A stretch of 64,000 nucleotides of DNA, from NCBI GenBank assembly GCA_013115135.1, contig JABANP010000239.1, positions 1-64,000 on the forward strand. The letters are read 5' to 3'. The stretch is from Perkinsus olseni. Lineage: Eukaryota > Perkinsozoa > Perkinsida > Perkinsidae. The notes under the pieces were generated by a model. It saw nothing but the letters and a program-made list of their open reading frames with translations. It ran no database searches and was not told where the DNA came from. Each line of letters starts with the position of its first letter. The stretch's first letter is position 1. Shown in pieces: positions 38,936 through 50,716 of the stretch. Position numbers and translations under genes: made by a program.

Positions 38936-41458
38936 CTACTCTTTCTTATCAACGTCCTCTTCCGGGAACGTAATCCTCACTCGGCAAACATGCCTCTCTC
39001 GCCATCGGAGGAAAGATTGCGGGACCTGCAAAGGACGCGTCGCGTCAGCACGAGCTTGAGGCGAGGGAACTCATTTCTCACCATCATCCGCCAGAAGTGG
39101 TCTCGCATCAGATCGTTCGAGATCACAAATACTTTTTCAGCTGTTCGTCCTTCTTTCTCTGCCAGTGCACGGGCTTGCTCCTCACAGCGAATGGCTGCGT
39201 ACATCCAGAACCAATCATCATTGGCACGAGGAGGAACCTTCCGAGGGATTAGGGAATAGAAATCTGGCCGAAACGAGGACCTACTCTGTAGAGCTCGAAG
39301 AGGCTATCCTTATCCTCATTTTGCTTTGTCCACTTATCATCGTACCTATTATGCAGGGGCTGTCACGATCAAAGCTCGGCCATGGTCGGAATGATGGCCA
39401 GGACTTGACTTACTTCTTGATAAGCTCATCGTACTTGGTCCTCTTCTCATCGCTTAGTTCCTCAATGTCGTCTTCGTCGCTGGTGTGAGAACTCTGAGGC
39501 TTGGAAGAAGCCGATTCGTCAGCACTGTCAGGGGATGGACCCATTGGCTGGTGCGGACGACGATGTCAGCTCGGGGTCCAGCTCAGGGGCGAAGCTACCT
39601 GGATCGACGCAGCAGTTTGATACACCAGAACCCTAGTGGCTCGGACACGGGCCACTGAACCGAATAATCCTCGACCGACCGCGTCGACGTGTGGTGGAAC
39701 TTTAAAATTTCACCGACAGTCTGGCCGAGTGGTCTAAGGCGGTGGCTTTAGGCGCCATTCCGAAAGGGCGTGGGTTCGAACCCCACGGCTGTCACTTCTT
39801 CGTGCGATCTTTTTCCGACAGACAGCGACAGAGTAGTCGAGATACCATGTTGATCATCCCCGCCTCAGAGCCCACCATCAAGCCTAGCGAGCTTCTGCTT
39901 CTGCTTGCTCGCAATTTTCCGTCTTTTCTTGGCAAGGGGGCCCGTACCGACAGTCAAGTCGAGGCCCTGCTCCAGCCATTTGCTGTGCAAGATAACCAGA
40001 ACCTTGCAAGGGTTGATGATACGAACAAAGCGCGTATCAAAAGTTTTGGCAGCTCCACCTTCTTCCCTTCTTTCGTGAAATGTTCCACAACATCATCTAT
40101 CTGCGAGTGCTGGAAGAAACCATCCGCGTAATTCTGGTTCATGTGCCCAATATTAGCTGCATCAACGATGATAGTTGCGGGCGTCGACTGCGAATCTAAC
40201 GGTCGGGACGAGCAGTTTAGTTCGCCTGAATGACGAGCCGCTCCAAAAATAAGCCGACCTAAGTAATCCTTCAGGTCGAGGAATTTCTGTTGCTGTTCTT
40301 CTGACAAGTCTTGCGTCGCCAGTCGCTCAGTTAAGTCCGAAAGCTCGTGCAGTTCCTCGTCTGTGATGTCAATCGACCGCAGCTTGATGCCAGTCGCGGA
40401 GCATGCTCCCTCCGCGGAGACCTCCGTGGGGAGGACTTCTACGCCCGAATCCCTCTGGCCCATGGTTCTAATAGCGTCCGTCAATCTCGAATCTGTGACG
40501 GCGTCTATGGTGTTGGCAACTTTATCGGCGAGGAAGTCGAAACCTACAAACAGCGGTATATGACCGACGGACGTGTTATCAGGCTGCGGTTACTTTTGCC
40601 TGCAGGACAACACCGAAGGAGGTAGGACAACTCTGCTTCACCGAGAGTGAATCCTCGGCTCTCAAGGTCTGCGACCAGTTTCATAGCCGCCTGAACAGGC
40701 GAGGTGAACAGCAGACACCTATGGACCGAATGCAATCTCACATCGAAATCCTGGTACTGTGGTGAGGAATACAACTGCATGAGAGGAGCATAACTTCTTA
40801 ACCGAGGTTGGAAGTTGCTGAGGCCTAATAGAGCGGATAAGGATGGCAGACAGATGAACACTCACATTCCTTGTGGTACTGGAGGGCCAGATCGATCTCC
40901 CCAGCTGCGACGGCCAACTTCACCATGCCAGTGAGGATGTTCTCTTGCCGCTGCGAGCCTGCCGATGGACAGTAGCCAGGCGCTGCTGTAAGAAGGTGCC
41001 CTTACACTTATCGAGGACCTGCTGGGCGAGCTTAAGTATCTTTCGGGCTGTCTCGATGTCCTTGGCGGGGCATCCTGCCTCCAGATTAACATCACTAGCA
41101 GCAACGGTGAGGATACGGGCATGCATCTGAAGGAACGCACTACTACGACTAGATCTCCCGTCAGCGGCACGGAGGTGAGCCACATGCGGGTGGCCAGCGG
41201 CGGAACCATCCTCCAGTTCGTGGTTGTCCTCACCCCCTTGGTCAGGCCTGCCTCCACAAACTCTTCATTTGAGATGATCTCCTCGTAGGTCTTGAATGCC
41301 CCCAAGATATCATGCTCCCGAGCTGACGTGTACCTGCAGATGACCGGCGGGTGGTGGTGGACACTCGCTGCTGCTGCCGACGACGTACATTTTGGTTTGA
41401 ATGGCCTTCAACTGCTTCTTTAAGGCAACCTCCTTAGTGTTCTTCTGATGGGGCATTG
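38936..41458 (-). CDS. PRORP: PRORP, protein-only RNase P
   Basis: PRORP removes the 5' leader of pre-tRNAs without RNA. The start at 41458 gives MPHQKNTKEVALKKQLKAIQ; a 52-nt intron leads to YTSAREHDILGAFKTYEEII, a PPR-type helix pair, with further PPR-like stretches (LVKLAVAAGEIDLALQYHKE, AAMKLVADLESRGFTLGEAE). The NYN nuclease domain begins ATIIVDAANIGHMNQNYADG with QIDDVVEHFTKEGKK, then across a 56-nt intron VLVILHSKWLEQGLD. After a longer intron come KWTKQNEDKDSLFELYR, ANDDWFWMYAAIR, KVFVISNDLMRDHFWRMM and, after a 56-nt intron, FLRWRERHVCRVRITF, ending at 38936. The conserved Asp residues (VDAAN, NDDW, SNDLMRDH) are present, so it should be active. The central introns are approximate. 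Targeting to nucleus or organelle is not evident. Confidence 0.88.
39715..39794 (+). tRNA. tRNA-Leu (anticodon TAG), inside a PRORP intron on the opposite strand
   Basis: Acceptor arms gacagtc (39715-39721) and ggctgtc (39787-39793) pair with one G-U; D arm tggccgagtggtctaag; anticodon stem GTGGC/GCCAT around loop TTTAGGC, giving TAG; type II variable arm cgaaagggcg region; T arm gggttcgaacccc. No CCA, no intron. A T5 run about 15 nt downstream (atctttttcc) can terminate Pol III. It lies between PRORP exons ending near 39887 and starting near 39550. Confidence 0.94.
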
Positions 41459-41551
41459 GGGAGGGCAGGGCTACTTGAAACAACTGCAGATTCCTGCCGC
41501 TGCTCATCACAACCAAACTCAACATGCCACACCCGACAGCGGCGGAAAACA

Positions 41552-42680
41552 CTAACCCAAGGTCGGCAGGTTGGAGATTCCCAACGCTCGTTCCACAGCC
41601 ATGTGGGTGTCGTGATGGCGCCTGTAGACGAGAACGGCTACACCCTTGGTGGCGACGTGGCATCCAGGAGGCACTCCGTGCCCAACTTCTGCACTCTTCT
41701 TTACATCAACAACCTTGCTGAAGTACTGAGTCCCCAGTAGGCCGTCCTGAACACAAATGGATGATAACGAGGAGTAGTCGAGGGCACCACCACCACCACC
41801 TCGCCGCTCGTAAGGTAAACGTTATTGGCGCTCCGAAAAAAGGCTATGTGGTCTGCAGCGGCCTTCCTAGCATCGATGTATATCTGATGTTGACTAATGT
41901 ACGATACAGAATCGCCATGGCATCTACATAGATCTCCGCGGACTTTCCTCAGCCCACTGACGATGCCTGTGAGAGTAGCCGAGGCGTCCACCAAATGGAT
42001 GTGTTGCCGCTGAGAGGAAGCAAGCACCCTTCTCATCCGCGAAGACCGAGACAAGCCGGCCGAGGCTGCAGCGCGGCTGATCTGGGAGGACCGCCAGACC
42101 CGTGATGAGGCTAACACCGACACTGTTGTACCGCTATTATACGGTTGGCCTACGTTCATAGGCCTGAGGCCTCCACTAGCGAGGATGGCTTTCCAGTGGT
42201 TGAAGTACGTACCATGGACAAGCATTGAGGGGAGGGAAGGTACATCCACGGGGGTCCTGGTAGAGAGCATGACGCCTAGCCGATAAGGCCAAGGTGCTAC
42301 ATGATGAGGGTGGGGTCTACGACAGTCGGGGGGAAGGAGTGCCCCTGTGTTGCTCGGATGAGGAGGTCACCATTGGGGGCCGTCGTCAGGGCAAAACTGA
42401 TGATCCGAGGGGTTTTGGGGAGGGAGCCATCGGGGCCATGTACCGTTGTTTAGCGTTGGTTGCAACACATTCCTTTATATCATCCTGAGTGGCTCTGAGG
42501 CTTTTGAACCGTGGATGGGCTAGAAGGTCCTGCACTCTCACATAACCAGCCTTGTCGATGCTGATACCCATGTCCACAGCCTTGTGACGCAGTACCTGAG
42601 CAAAGGTTGGGAGAAGTTGAGGGGGGCGGGATGAGCTGAAGACCTTGGACAGTAACCGTGATATGGCCTCGCTGGAACTC
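41552..42680 (-). CDS. TPT1: tRNA 2'-phosphotransferase (Tpt1/KptA family)
   Basis: Tpt1 removes the 2'-phosphate left by tRNA ligase at the splice junction, giving it to NAD. The start at 42680 (MSSSEAISRLLSKVF) is followed by VLRHKAVDMGISIDKAGYVR with VQDLL and ECVATNAKQRY, the N-terminal lobe with its conserved Arg-His. The second lobe has LVHGTYFNHWKAILASGGLR with the His-Gly-Thr motif, HIHLV, SGLRK, QIYIDARKAAADHIAFFRSA and NNVYLTSG, then across an intron DGLLGTQYFSKVVDVKKS. It stops at 41552, less than 100 bp before the PRORP start on the same strand. Insert-like stretches between HIHLV and the other motifs are introns or poorly joined. NAD-binding residues look intact. Confidence 0.85.
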
Positions 42681-42817
42681 ATCTCTCGTCGGTGTTGTCG
42701 TCTCCGGTGGTCGGGTGTCCGAGTGGAGCTCATGGCTGCCAAAGAAGCCCCTACTTGGGAGAGGAGCACTCGGACCACGACCCACCAACTCAACAGCTCA
42801 CATCAATGGAGGAACAT

Positions 42818-44384
42818 TCACGAAGTTTTCTGCCTGTCTCCAGCGACCTTCCTCTCGGTGGTCGTCACCCCGGCAGCCCTCATCTGCTGCCTCCGCTGAG
42901 CTATCATGTACTTGTAGAGGGCCGTGTTGTCCCGCTCGATGTTGGACACGGACTGGAGGAGCCCCGCAGCGCACGCTAGGATGGCACCGTATCTGTAGCA
43001 GCAGGAGGCAGTACGCGGTGGGAGGGACGGCCATCAAGGAACAGCGAGGAGGCAAGGATGAATAGCAGAGGTCAATGAACAACAGGCTTACGGCAGGAGG
43101 GGGATGAGTTCTAGTTGGAACCACGCTGCAACGAATAGGTAGCTGACGGAGGCCAGGGCTATGATACAGGCAATCTTCGATATGGGGTAAAGCCATACCG
43201 GAGGGCCTACAGGGCCATGCCCTCTCACGAATGTAGGGCTCCACCTGAGGGAGGCATGTGGGGAAGAAGGGGGGGATGTGTGGTACTCACAATGAGCATG
43301 AAGCCGAAGAGAGCTCCCATTGATGTGGCGATGCTACGATTAAAGAACGACCAATCCGCTACTATACCCCAATACCGATACAGATGGTTGATCTTGGAGT
43401 CCAGTAGGGGGCGAGCAGGACAGCATCGAGATCGGTAGATCGCACCACCTGAGGACAATCCATCAGCTATCATCACGCATGTACTATTGTAGTCAGCGAA
43501 CAACTCCTTGGGACGCTACGACTCCCGAGCTCTACTCCAAGGTCACATCCTATGTCGAGGAAACCTGCAGCCTAAGACAGGCAGCGTCGGACTACAGTCA
43601 CCACAACAACAACCATCATCCTGCATCACGAGAGAATGTAGTAAAACAAGCGAACAGATCTGTTCTCTATTCCAATGCTTTCTATTTCGCAGCAGATGGT
43701 GACTAGGAAATACGCTAAGGTACCTGTTGCCCGTAGCCTCCTCTCGGTGGCCCATGACCTCCACTATCTCAGTCAGGAGGCACCAGAGCAGCCCACAGCC
43801 GGCCATGAGGGTCTGCCTCCTACGGTCAGTGCATCTACTCCTAGGGCCAGTAAAGCACCAAAGGAGGACTGCTACTTGGATGGCAGCCAAACTAATGTAG
43901 ATAAGAAGGTGTAGCATTTCCCGCAACAGCTGAACACTGATTACAACCACCATCATGATAACGATGGGGATGGTAGGTGACGCCGGCCTAGCAGACCTTT
44001 CATAATGTCACAGCAACGCAGAGGTTATCACCCTTAACACGGGCCTTCAGTACGTTCGTTCGGAATCACCATCCCACTGCTCAACGCAACCCAAGGAGGG
44101 GTACGAAACACATGGCGTAGAAACATAACACATCCTCATCATCACGGCAGCACTGATGGCTTCTGTTCTGTTGTCCTCCCTTTTCTCCTCACTACTGCTC
44201 ACGTCCTGATCCTCGTAGTAGACACCCTGACGAGGTACAGCAGTCGTTAGACCCTACGGCGCTCCATACCCACCCCGGTAGGCTGCTGCTCCTCCTCCGT
44301 GCCACCACCAGCGCTATCAGCCTCATCGGCCACGCCCCCTTGGAAGGACTCTGCTTCTCCACACAGTAGACTACCCCCGTGCAT
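42818..44384 (-). CDS. Multi-pass membrane protein of unknown function
   Basis: The start at 44384 (MHGGSLLCGEAESFQGG) gives an acidic N-terminus; a 48-nt intron leads to VYYEDQDVSSSEEKRE. Hydrophobic segments follow: HLLIYISLAAIQVAVLLWCF, LMAGCGLLWCLLTEIVEV, a loop with RYWGIVADWSFFNRSIATSM, GALFGFMLI, ACIIALASVSYLFVAAWF and YGAILACAAGLL. The C-terminus is a charged helix (QSVSNIERDNTALYKYMIAQ) ending at 42818. The gene has five or more introns. No family was recognised; transporter or membrane-remodelling roles are both possible. Confidence 0.5.
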
Positions 44385-44461
44385 GGAGTGTATCCAGCTG
44401 GTCGGCTATGACAGCAGGGACCTAAGTACAAACCGAAGGGCCTTCGATGATGGTACGGGGG

Positions 44462-45799
44462 TCAAGCACTGACTTCCTCATGCATGGCCAGGCCTGCCGG
44501 TATCTCCTTATAAAACAGGTCTTCCCTTTTAGCACTCATGATAGCCTCTCTAACGTCATCAACAGTCGCCCTGTCGGCTGGGGTGAGGGCTATGGTGGGG
44601 AGGAGGTAAGTCAGTGGAGGGCAATGCATCATCGCTGTGGAAGCAGCAGTATTCCATCGCTCATCCGCAGCCTCTGCAGAAGACCCCGTCAATAGGTCCG
44701 TAGCTAGAGACACTCACTGTCCTCTTCCTCCAGCTTTCTGCTCCACTTTGGCACCTTCATACTCAACAGCATATCGTCCTCGTCATCAGTATCCGCCAGG
44801 GCAGCCTCCGCGGCACCTGAAGGGGGCGTAGAAGCGGCGTGCCCCCACCCCCCCTTACGCATTTCGGGGCTTTCCTTGTGGACCTCGCCAGCTGCCCCTT
44901 CCCACTGCAGCCGAGTACCCTGCATAATCTCCCTCATAAACGTGACAGTGTCCTTCACAGGGTCAGTCCTGCCCACTATCATTGCTGTATCCAGCTGGTA
45001 AGGCCTATGCCTTCGTAGGATCACCTACCGGCACCACGATGGTCTATCACAACAGCCCTGACTACTACCCTCTTCTGGAATATGAGTTGGGGCGTGAGGG
45101 AGTTGGGATCCATCTGCCTCTTCATGATCCTCTTCACCATCCCCTTCCCACTATATACCCTCGACAAACGGAACCACGTGGCGAGCATTTCAGGCAATCT
45201 GTTCTCTATGTACTGCTGCCGCCGCGCCAGAGCCTTCGGCTTGCCCTCCCCGACCCATCTGCAGTGAACCTCTCCGCAACGAGCACGCTTGCACGGAAGA
45301 TACTACCTGCGCAAATATGCCAGCCAAGTTGGCGACGTCGCCACCACGTGCGCTATCTTCTGTTTCCTCTCCTCTTCCAACTCCCTCAAAGCCCGCAATA
45401 CATACACCGTAGCCTGTCCTCCAGCTACGACCAAATAGAACGGCCGCGGGCGCGCGCTAAAGTGATCAAGAACCTGCTACTCAGATGTGGCACTCCTGGG
45501 CATCATCTCCAACCTGGTAGGCATAGTGAGTGTAGGTGCTAACGAGCGTGCCTTGGAAGACGTCTTCGAGCATGGCCCAGTTGGCAAAACCATCCTTCAA
45601 TGCGAAGCCTGGCCAGTCCACGATGGCCGAAGTATGGCCTAAATCGATCAACAGGATACACGACGGGGAGAGGCCCTAGACACACGGTACCCAGCTCTGC
45701 CAAATGCTTAGCTACTGTACGCCACTCCTCGCGGCTGCTCACCAACGAGAATGATGGGAAGAAGACAAACCGTGGCTGAGGGGCCGACCTGACAGCCAT
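44462..45799 (-). CDS. Alpha/beta-hydrolase fold protein
   Basis: Exon 1 starts MAVRSAPQPRFVFFPSFSLV and continues SSREEWRTVAKHLAELGTV, the first strand and helix of the fold. After an intron of about 50 nt: HTSAIVDWPGFALKDGFANW, the strand-turn typical of hydrolases. Another exon has FYLVVAGGQATVYVLRALRE, at the place of the nucleophile elbow; it reads G-G-Q-A, so the usual Ser/Asp/Cys nucleophile is not present and the protein may not be a classical hydrolase. Then QMDPNSLTPQLIFQKR, AMIVGRTDPVKDTVTFMREI and an acidic linker. A 43-nt intron joins KLEEED to KAADERWNTAASTA, and the frame ends at 44462. The fold resembles plastid-type hydrolases of plants and algae; substrate unknown. Confidence 0.55.
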
Positions 45800-46248
45800 G
45801 GTAACAGCTGAGGGGTCGTCCTACCACCCCACTACCTCCGGGACTTGAACCCGACATGGTCGTCTGTCGGTGTGACGAGGGCATACTCGTACCTGAGAGG
45901 CAGAACATTTCCATAGCGACGACTGCTGAGGTAGTGACCTATTAAAATCCTGTGTCTTGTGGTGCCAGCGCATGACGCCTGTAGTGAAGGACGGACCCGA
46001 GGAGGGAGGATGAGGAGGAGGAGAACCCTCGCCGTGCACTAGCCATCACGCGTGTGGGGGACATGAGTCGCTGCAGGCGGCGGCAGATGCAAGGAGGAGT
46101 CATGACAAGAAAATCCTGGAGAAGAAGAGGACCCGATGATTCCTCTGCCCCTTGGGCTGCATACACGTATCAACACGGGCAGTCCTTGGACAGTTTGTGT
46201 TCTACCGTGGACCTCCTCCGGAGCCTCAACACTCAACAGCACCTACGG
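45800..46248. other. Stretch between hydrolase and POP4
   Basis: Several short overlapping frames, none convincing. It probably holds the hydrolase promoter and the POP4 3' UTR. Confidence 0.3.
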
Positions 46249-46810
46249 CTAGAGAAACATCTTCTTAAGCCGGGGTCGGGGAGGGCATCCCCCCTGCGAT
46301 GGCTTATTACGTACATCAGGACCGAAGACAGTGACCCGATGCCCATGACCGCCCTCTGATGATGGCGACCCAACTCTGAGTTCAAATGTACACACTGACT
46401 TTGGCAGAAGCCGATATCTGAGCAACAGCAGGATGGTGTTGACGAAGAGAATAGCAAGCCCGCCGTGCACCGTCACCGCGCCACGAAATTGGGGAGAGCT
46501 ACAATACTGCGGAGTCTTAGTACCTCCCATCATCATGGTCCATAACCACAAGGCTGTTCTGATTCTCCATTACAACCGTACCAGCCAGTCCTATCATGTA
46601 CTTGTCCGTGCAGTCGATCACCTCCACTACAGCTCCCAGCCAGGATGCTTGCCGCAGCTGCCTCATGTCAAGACGCCCTCCTTCCATGACGCAAGTCTTA
46701 TTAATATAAGCTAACCAAAGCTCCCTCAGGTCAGAGGCTGCCGACAAGCGACGCTGCTTCTCCTTGTCATCTGAGGAAGCAAACCGTGCAACACCGGCGT
46801 TGGAGGTCAC
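46249..46810 (-). CDS. POP4: RNase P/MRP protein subunit POP4 (Rpp29)
   Basis: POP4 is a core protein of RNase P and RNase MRP. The first exon read here has DKEKQRRLSAASDLRELWLAYI, RLDMRQLRQASWLGAVVEV and YMIGLAGTVVMENQNSLVVM, the Sm-like barrel of the family with the conserved G-I/L-x-G-x-V-x-E pattern. An intron of about 107 nt leads to YRLLPKSVCTFELR (the lPK...F motif), and a short intron to VTVFGPDVRNKPSQGG, ending at 46249. The true start is upstream; the frame is open above 46810 without a clear ATG, so an upstream exon is likely. Because PRORP is also present, POP4 may mainly serve RNase MRP here. Confidence 0.75.
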
Positions 46811-47005
46811 GTGGTCCCTTGCAGGACAGGATATTCCTCCCGTAGAACAACATTACCAAATCCCAACCAGCTGAGCCATAAGCGCGCGGGAAAGTTCTCA
46901 CTGAGTGAGTTTCTCGAGGCACTCCAGCTTCGAAAGGTAGAGGGGATGCCAAAATCGTGCACAAGCCCTTACTCGCAGGCTTCCCTCCGTGTTTTCTATC
47001 ATCGA

Positions 47006-47662
47006 TAACCCCTCAGCTTGGTGGCCCTCCTGCTGAGCATTGGCCCAATATCTTCTTGTCTGGGTCGAGGCACCTTAGCCATACCAGCATCTAATGGTAC
47101 TGGCTTCGTGGCTATCTGCCGGTTATACCTTCCCACGACAAATACCACACCATGCCCAACTCAGCAACAACAGCCTCACTGATCTCGAATCTTGGTGAAG
47201 GCCGCATCCTCGTCCTTGAGTCCAGCATAGACCCCCGCCCACTTCATTATCCTCGGTACTGCTACCTCTGGGTTGAAGTCTGCCAAGAAGGGCATGGACT
47301 TCTCCTCCTGCTCCGGCCCTCCCGCTCACCCATTAGCCTATCACCATCCAGTGTAGAATAGATGAGGTCCTGCGCTGGTGGGCTGCCTGGGAGGGATGCT
47401 CGATCCTCCGGCCGAACCGACGACGTTGAAGGCGAACTCGCTGCTGCAGAGGAGGCTTTCCTGACCCACACCGTTCCCTCTCACCCAGGGCGTTCCGTGC
47501 TGCTAAGCTACGACCAGTACACTACCTTCCATTCGCCCCACCCTTGCGCTTCTTCCCCTTAGCCTTGTTGGCTCTCTTCGGCTGAACCTTCTTACCACCA
47601 CCGCCGCCCCCGCCGAAGACCGAGTCCAGGAAGGACTCGACAGCCGCCGAACGACCGGACAT
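47006..47662 (-). CDS. Small basic protein of unknown function
   Basis: The ATG at 47662 gives MSGRSAAVESFLDSVFGGGG, then a Lys/Arg-rich stretch (KKVQPKRANKAKGKKRKGG). A GT-AG intron joins it to KASSAAASSPSTSSVRPEDR, and a 50-nt intron to MDFNPEVAVPRIMKWAGVYA with GLKDEDAAFTKIRD. A later frame, IATKPVPLDAGMAKVPRPRQ, may be the last exon. Basic, Gly- and Ser-rich composition suggests RNA or ribosome contact. It could also be an upstream part of the POP4 transcription unit. Confidence 0.4.
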
Positions 47663-47796
47663 GGACAACACGAAAGAGACTACTGAAAGGAAATGATCGA
47701 GGCCCGGCAACCAAAACCTCTGGATAGATCATAAAATAGTCGGCATCGAAGCCTACTGCTGTTGTTTTATTAGAAAGCTAGTGCAATCATGGACAA

Positions 47797-50013
47797 TCAA
47801 GGCTGCTGCTGCTGCTGCCGCTGAGCGAGCCTACCAACCACGGGTAGTTCATGCTCCCTATCATGCGTGTCGAGGAACCAGCGTAGGATACCACGATAAG
47901 AGGGCCTCAGCAGATGGTGATGCTGCTGCTCGACGTCCGCAGCGGCAGCAGGAGTGGGCATCCTCGGTGCCTCACTACTATCCCCATAGTCGGATTGGTA
48001 TTCCTCTGACGACAACTCTGACTCAGAGTACAGCGATGCCGAGCTAGGCGGCAAGTCCCGAGGTAGGGAGGGAGGCCGTAGAGAACTCTTGATCGGAGGT
48101 ATCGGAGCTGCAGGCAGCCTACTCAGAACAGCGAGCCTCAATACTCCCGACAAGCGGTCATTGTGCGGTCTTCTTACACGTTGTTCTGGCATGCTGTTGT
48201 GCGTGTCTCCTCAGCATCGAAGGCATAGGTAAGGGTTCCAACACCGCATGCCGCCAGTACTAACAAAACCCTCCGGAGGGCCGGGCCGATGGTGAGCCTT
48301 TGTAACACTATATGAAGGGCATGCGACAGGACGAACATCGCTATCTCGCGCCTGACAACAAGTGCCTGGCCTGCGGGCCGCCCAGGCCCACGTACCTCCG
48401 CTGTGGCTTTTCTAATAAGATGGCTGGTCCAGCGAGCATACCACCTATCAATGGGCCGTGCTTCGAGTTGAGTGCCTCTGGGGAGATCAGGTTGGAGCCC
48501 GCGCAAACGATGAGGTGCAGTAGACCGACTTGCCTACAACAGGAGAGCTAGCTACAGCAGCAGTCTGGGTAGTTGCTGCTACGCTGTCATGAAGAGGGAA
48601 GACTGGCCGACGTTCATGACGAAGCGTCTGGCGGCTTTGGGCAGATTACGCTCGCCTTTGATGAGGGCGATGATCAGGGTTGCTAGGTAGAGTTTGGCGT
48701 AGAGTGGTACGTTGAGCCTCGTGAAAGAGTTAACGGAGAAGTGCAGGAGGCTCGGGACGCCTACCAACAAGATCGGGCATCACAGCGAGCATCACAGGCA
48801 AGCCCTACAGCCCTCAACTCCACCGTAATGATGCAACCCACAGAGAGGGACATTGGCATAACGAGCCTTCACTCGCGGAGGGAGCTCTCCCGGGCCACCG
48901 AGTCTGAGGTTTGAGGAACTACAGGGGGCGGGAGGGATGTCAGGGATGTCGCCTCTCCTGAACTACAGGCGCGCTCCCAGGATGGGATTGGGGGTGCAGA
49001 AGACGATCCCGAGTGCGAAACTCAGGAGAGGCAGCAGGGTATTGAGCAGCCGGGGTGCGGACTGGTACTAACCTGCTGAAGAATGCCTCTAGCCTGTCCC
49101 TCTCCACCATAGCCTGGATGCCGGCGAACCTCCTGTATTTGGGGTCCATAGTCTGTGGATGGCGGATACAGGCATCCACCACAATACCATCACCAACCAT
49201 CATCGCCGCCAACTGAGAGCCGCATGACCTCTGATGACGGTATCAAAAGCGAGCCTCCGCTACTACCGAAGCTGCCGCCGCTGGACTGCCCAGACAAATC
49301 CTATCAACAATGGCCCGCAGCCTAGGAGGCAGGTTGGCATACCCCAGCACAGTGAGGACCTCACAGGCTCGGCAAATGACGAATAGAGCAACGAAATAGC
49401 GACCGCTGCGTTCGGCCAGGGGTAAGGCGCACATGGTGGATACGAAACCTCGGAAGAATGGTGATGATAGAGGAGAGGAGCCGGAAACACTCCCTGATGG
49501 AGAAGGGCGGGCTCGAGCTACCATGCCGTTGTAAAGTGCCTGATACCGACAGTGCCAACACTGCGAGTAGCTGGAATTGTGGTATAGCAGAGGGTTGAAA
49601 TGACGAAAACTGATGCGGGGTTTGTTTCCGTCGTTGCCTCGGCCGAACCATCGCCCTACACTGGCTCTCCACCCTATTACCATGAAGACTCCCGACTGCC
49701 AGAGCATTCCGAGCATGGGCTGGTAATGTCCGTAGAATCTGAGTCAGCCTGACGACCTTCCTCTTCCTCCCCATTAACAAAGGACATCATCGATATGACA
49801 GCAAGGCCCGTAGTAAGACAGACTGTGCCTTCCAAGAAGCTCCTCAGGGCGACTACTGTCGGCTCGCCCCGAGAGGCCCTGCAAAAGGTACGTCATGAGG
49901 GCATGACCTGTTAGACTAACCAAGCCCATAACGTCCCCGACGGACCTCCCTATGCAGCGAGGACTACAGACCAACGGGCGCGACCGCCAGTAGGATTGAG
50001 GGGAGGACAACAA
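47797..50013 (-). CDS. TMEM135-like membrane protein (tentative)
   Basis: A multi-exon gene for a multi-pass membrane protein. Segments seen: GEPTVVALRSFLEGTVCLTT with GLAVISMMSFVNG; FFRGFVSTMCALPLAERSGR followed by YFVALFVICRACEVLTVLGY; YAKLYLATLIIALIKGERNL with PKAARRFVMNVGQSSLFMTA; EIAMFVLSHALHIVLQRLTI followed by ALRRVLLVLAACGVGTLTYA. The R-RF...N...SSLF pattern and the Leu-rich R-A-E helix recall TMEM135/PMP52 proteins of peroxisomes, mitochondria and lipid droplets. The C-terminus is Pro/Ser-rich with acidic SESELSSEEYQSDYGDSSE and ends in a Gln run at 47797. The start is uncertain. Confidence 0.45.
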
Positions 50014-50716
50014 CCGTACGAGATCTCATAGTCGTGCGACATAGAGCCGGACGAAGCTAACACCCCACACTACCTATGGACGTCTTTCAACCTATGCTCC
50101 TCCTCCTTCTCTCTGTCCACATGCTTACGATGAAGGTACAGTGCTGATTGTATTCTCGATAGCACCTGTAGATCAGCCCCTACCACCTGGCCGAGGGGCG
50201 TGAGCTCCGATGATGACAGGAGGGTATCCATTCCCGACCCCAACTGCTGCCATCACAACATCGGCCGTACTAGGGCGATTTCACCCATCTCCCGTAACCC
50301 CACTCCGAACGCAACCTTTCCGTCCAGTCTCATACTAAATCACCGTCACTTTCAAGACGACGCCGGAAGGGAATAATCGTTCGCAAAAATAAGTGTAGAC
50401 AGTCTGCCCCGGCAATTCCACAGAACCGTGCTGGGCCCTTTGCCAACGGCAGCTGAAGAGCAATCAAGCGCCAGGGCATGTGCGCCCAGCGGTAGGTTTA
50501 CGGCCTCCTCGACACGGGCAGGTTCCCCTAAGATGGACCTTCTCCTCGCCGTCCACTGGGCAGCATTTCGATCGCAGTGTTGATATAAAGGCTCGTATGA
50601 GGGTAAAATTCTCAGACCCTTCTGTGAGGTTGAGTAGAACCTTTGACGGGCTCGGTATCTGAGCATCCGGGGTTGAATAGCGTCGTATCCAAAACGGAAG
50701 ATACGCTCGGGGGACC
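50014..50716. other. Stretch between TMEM135-like and phytochelatin synthase genes
   Basis: A minus frame (50352-50750) overlaps the end of the phytochelatin synthase gene in another phase and could be a further exon. Otherwise no gene is seen. Confidence 0.3.
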
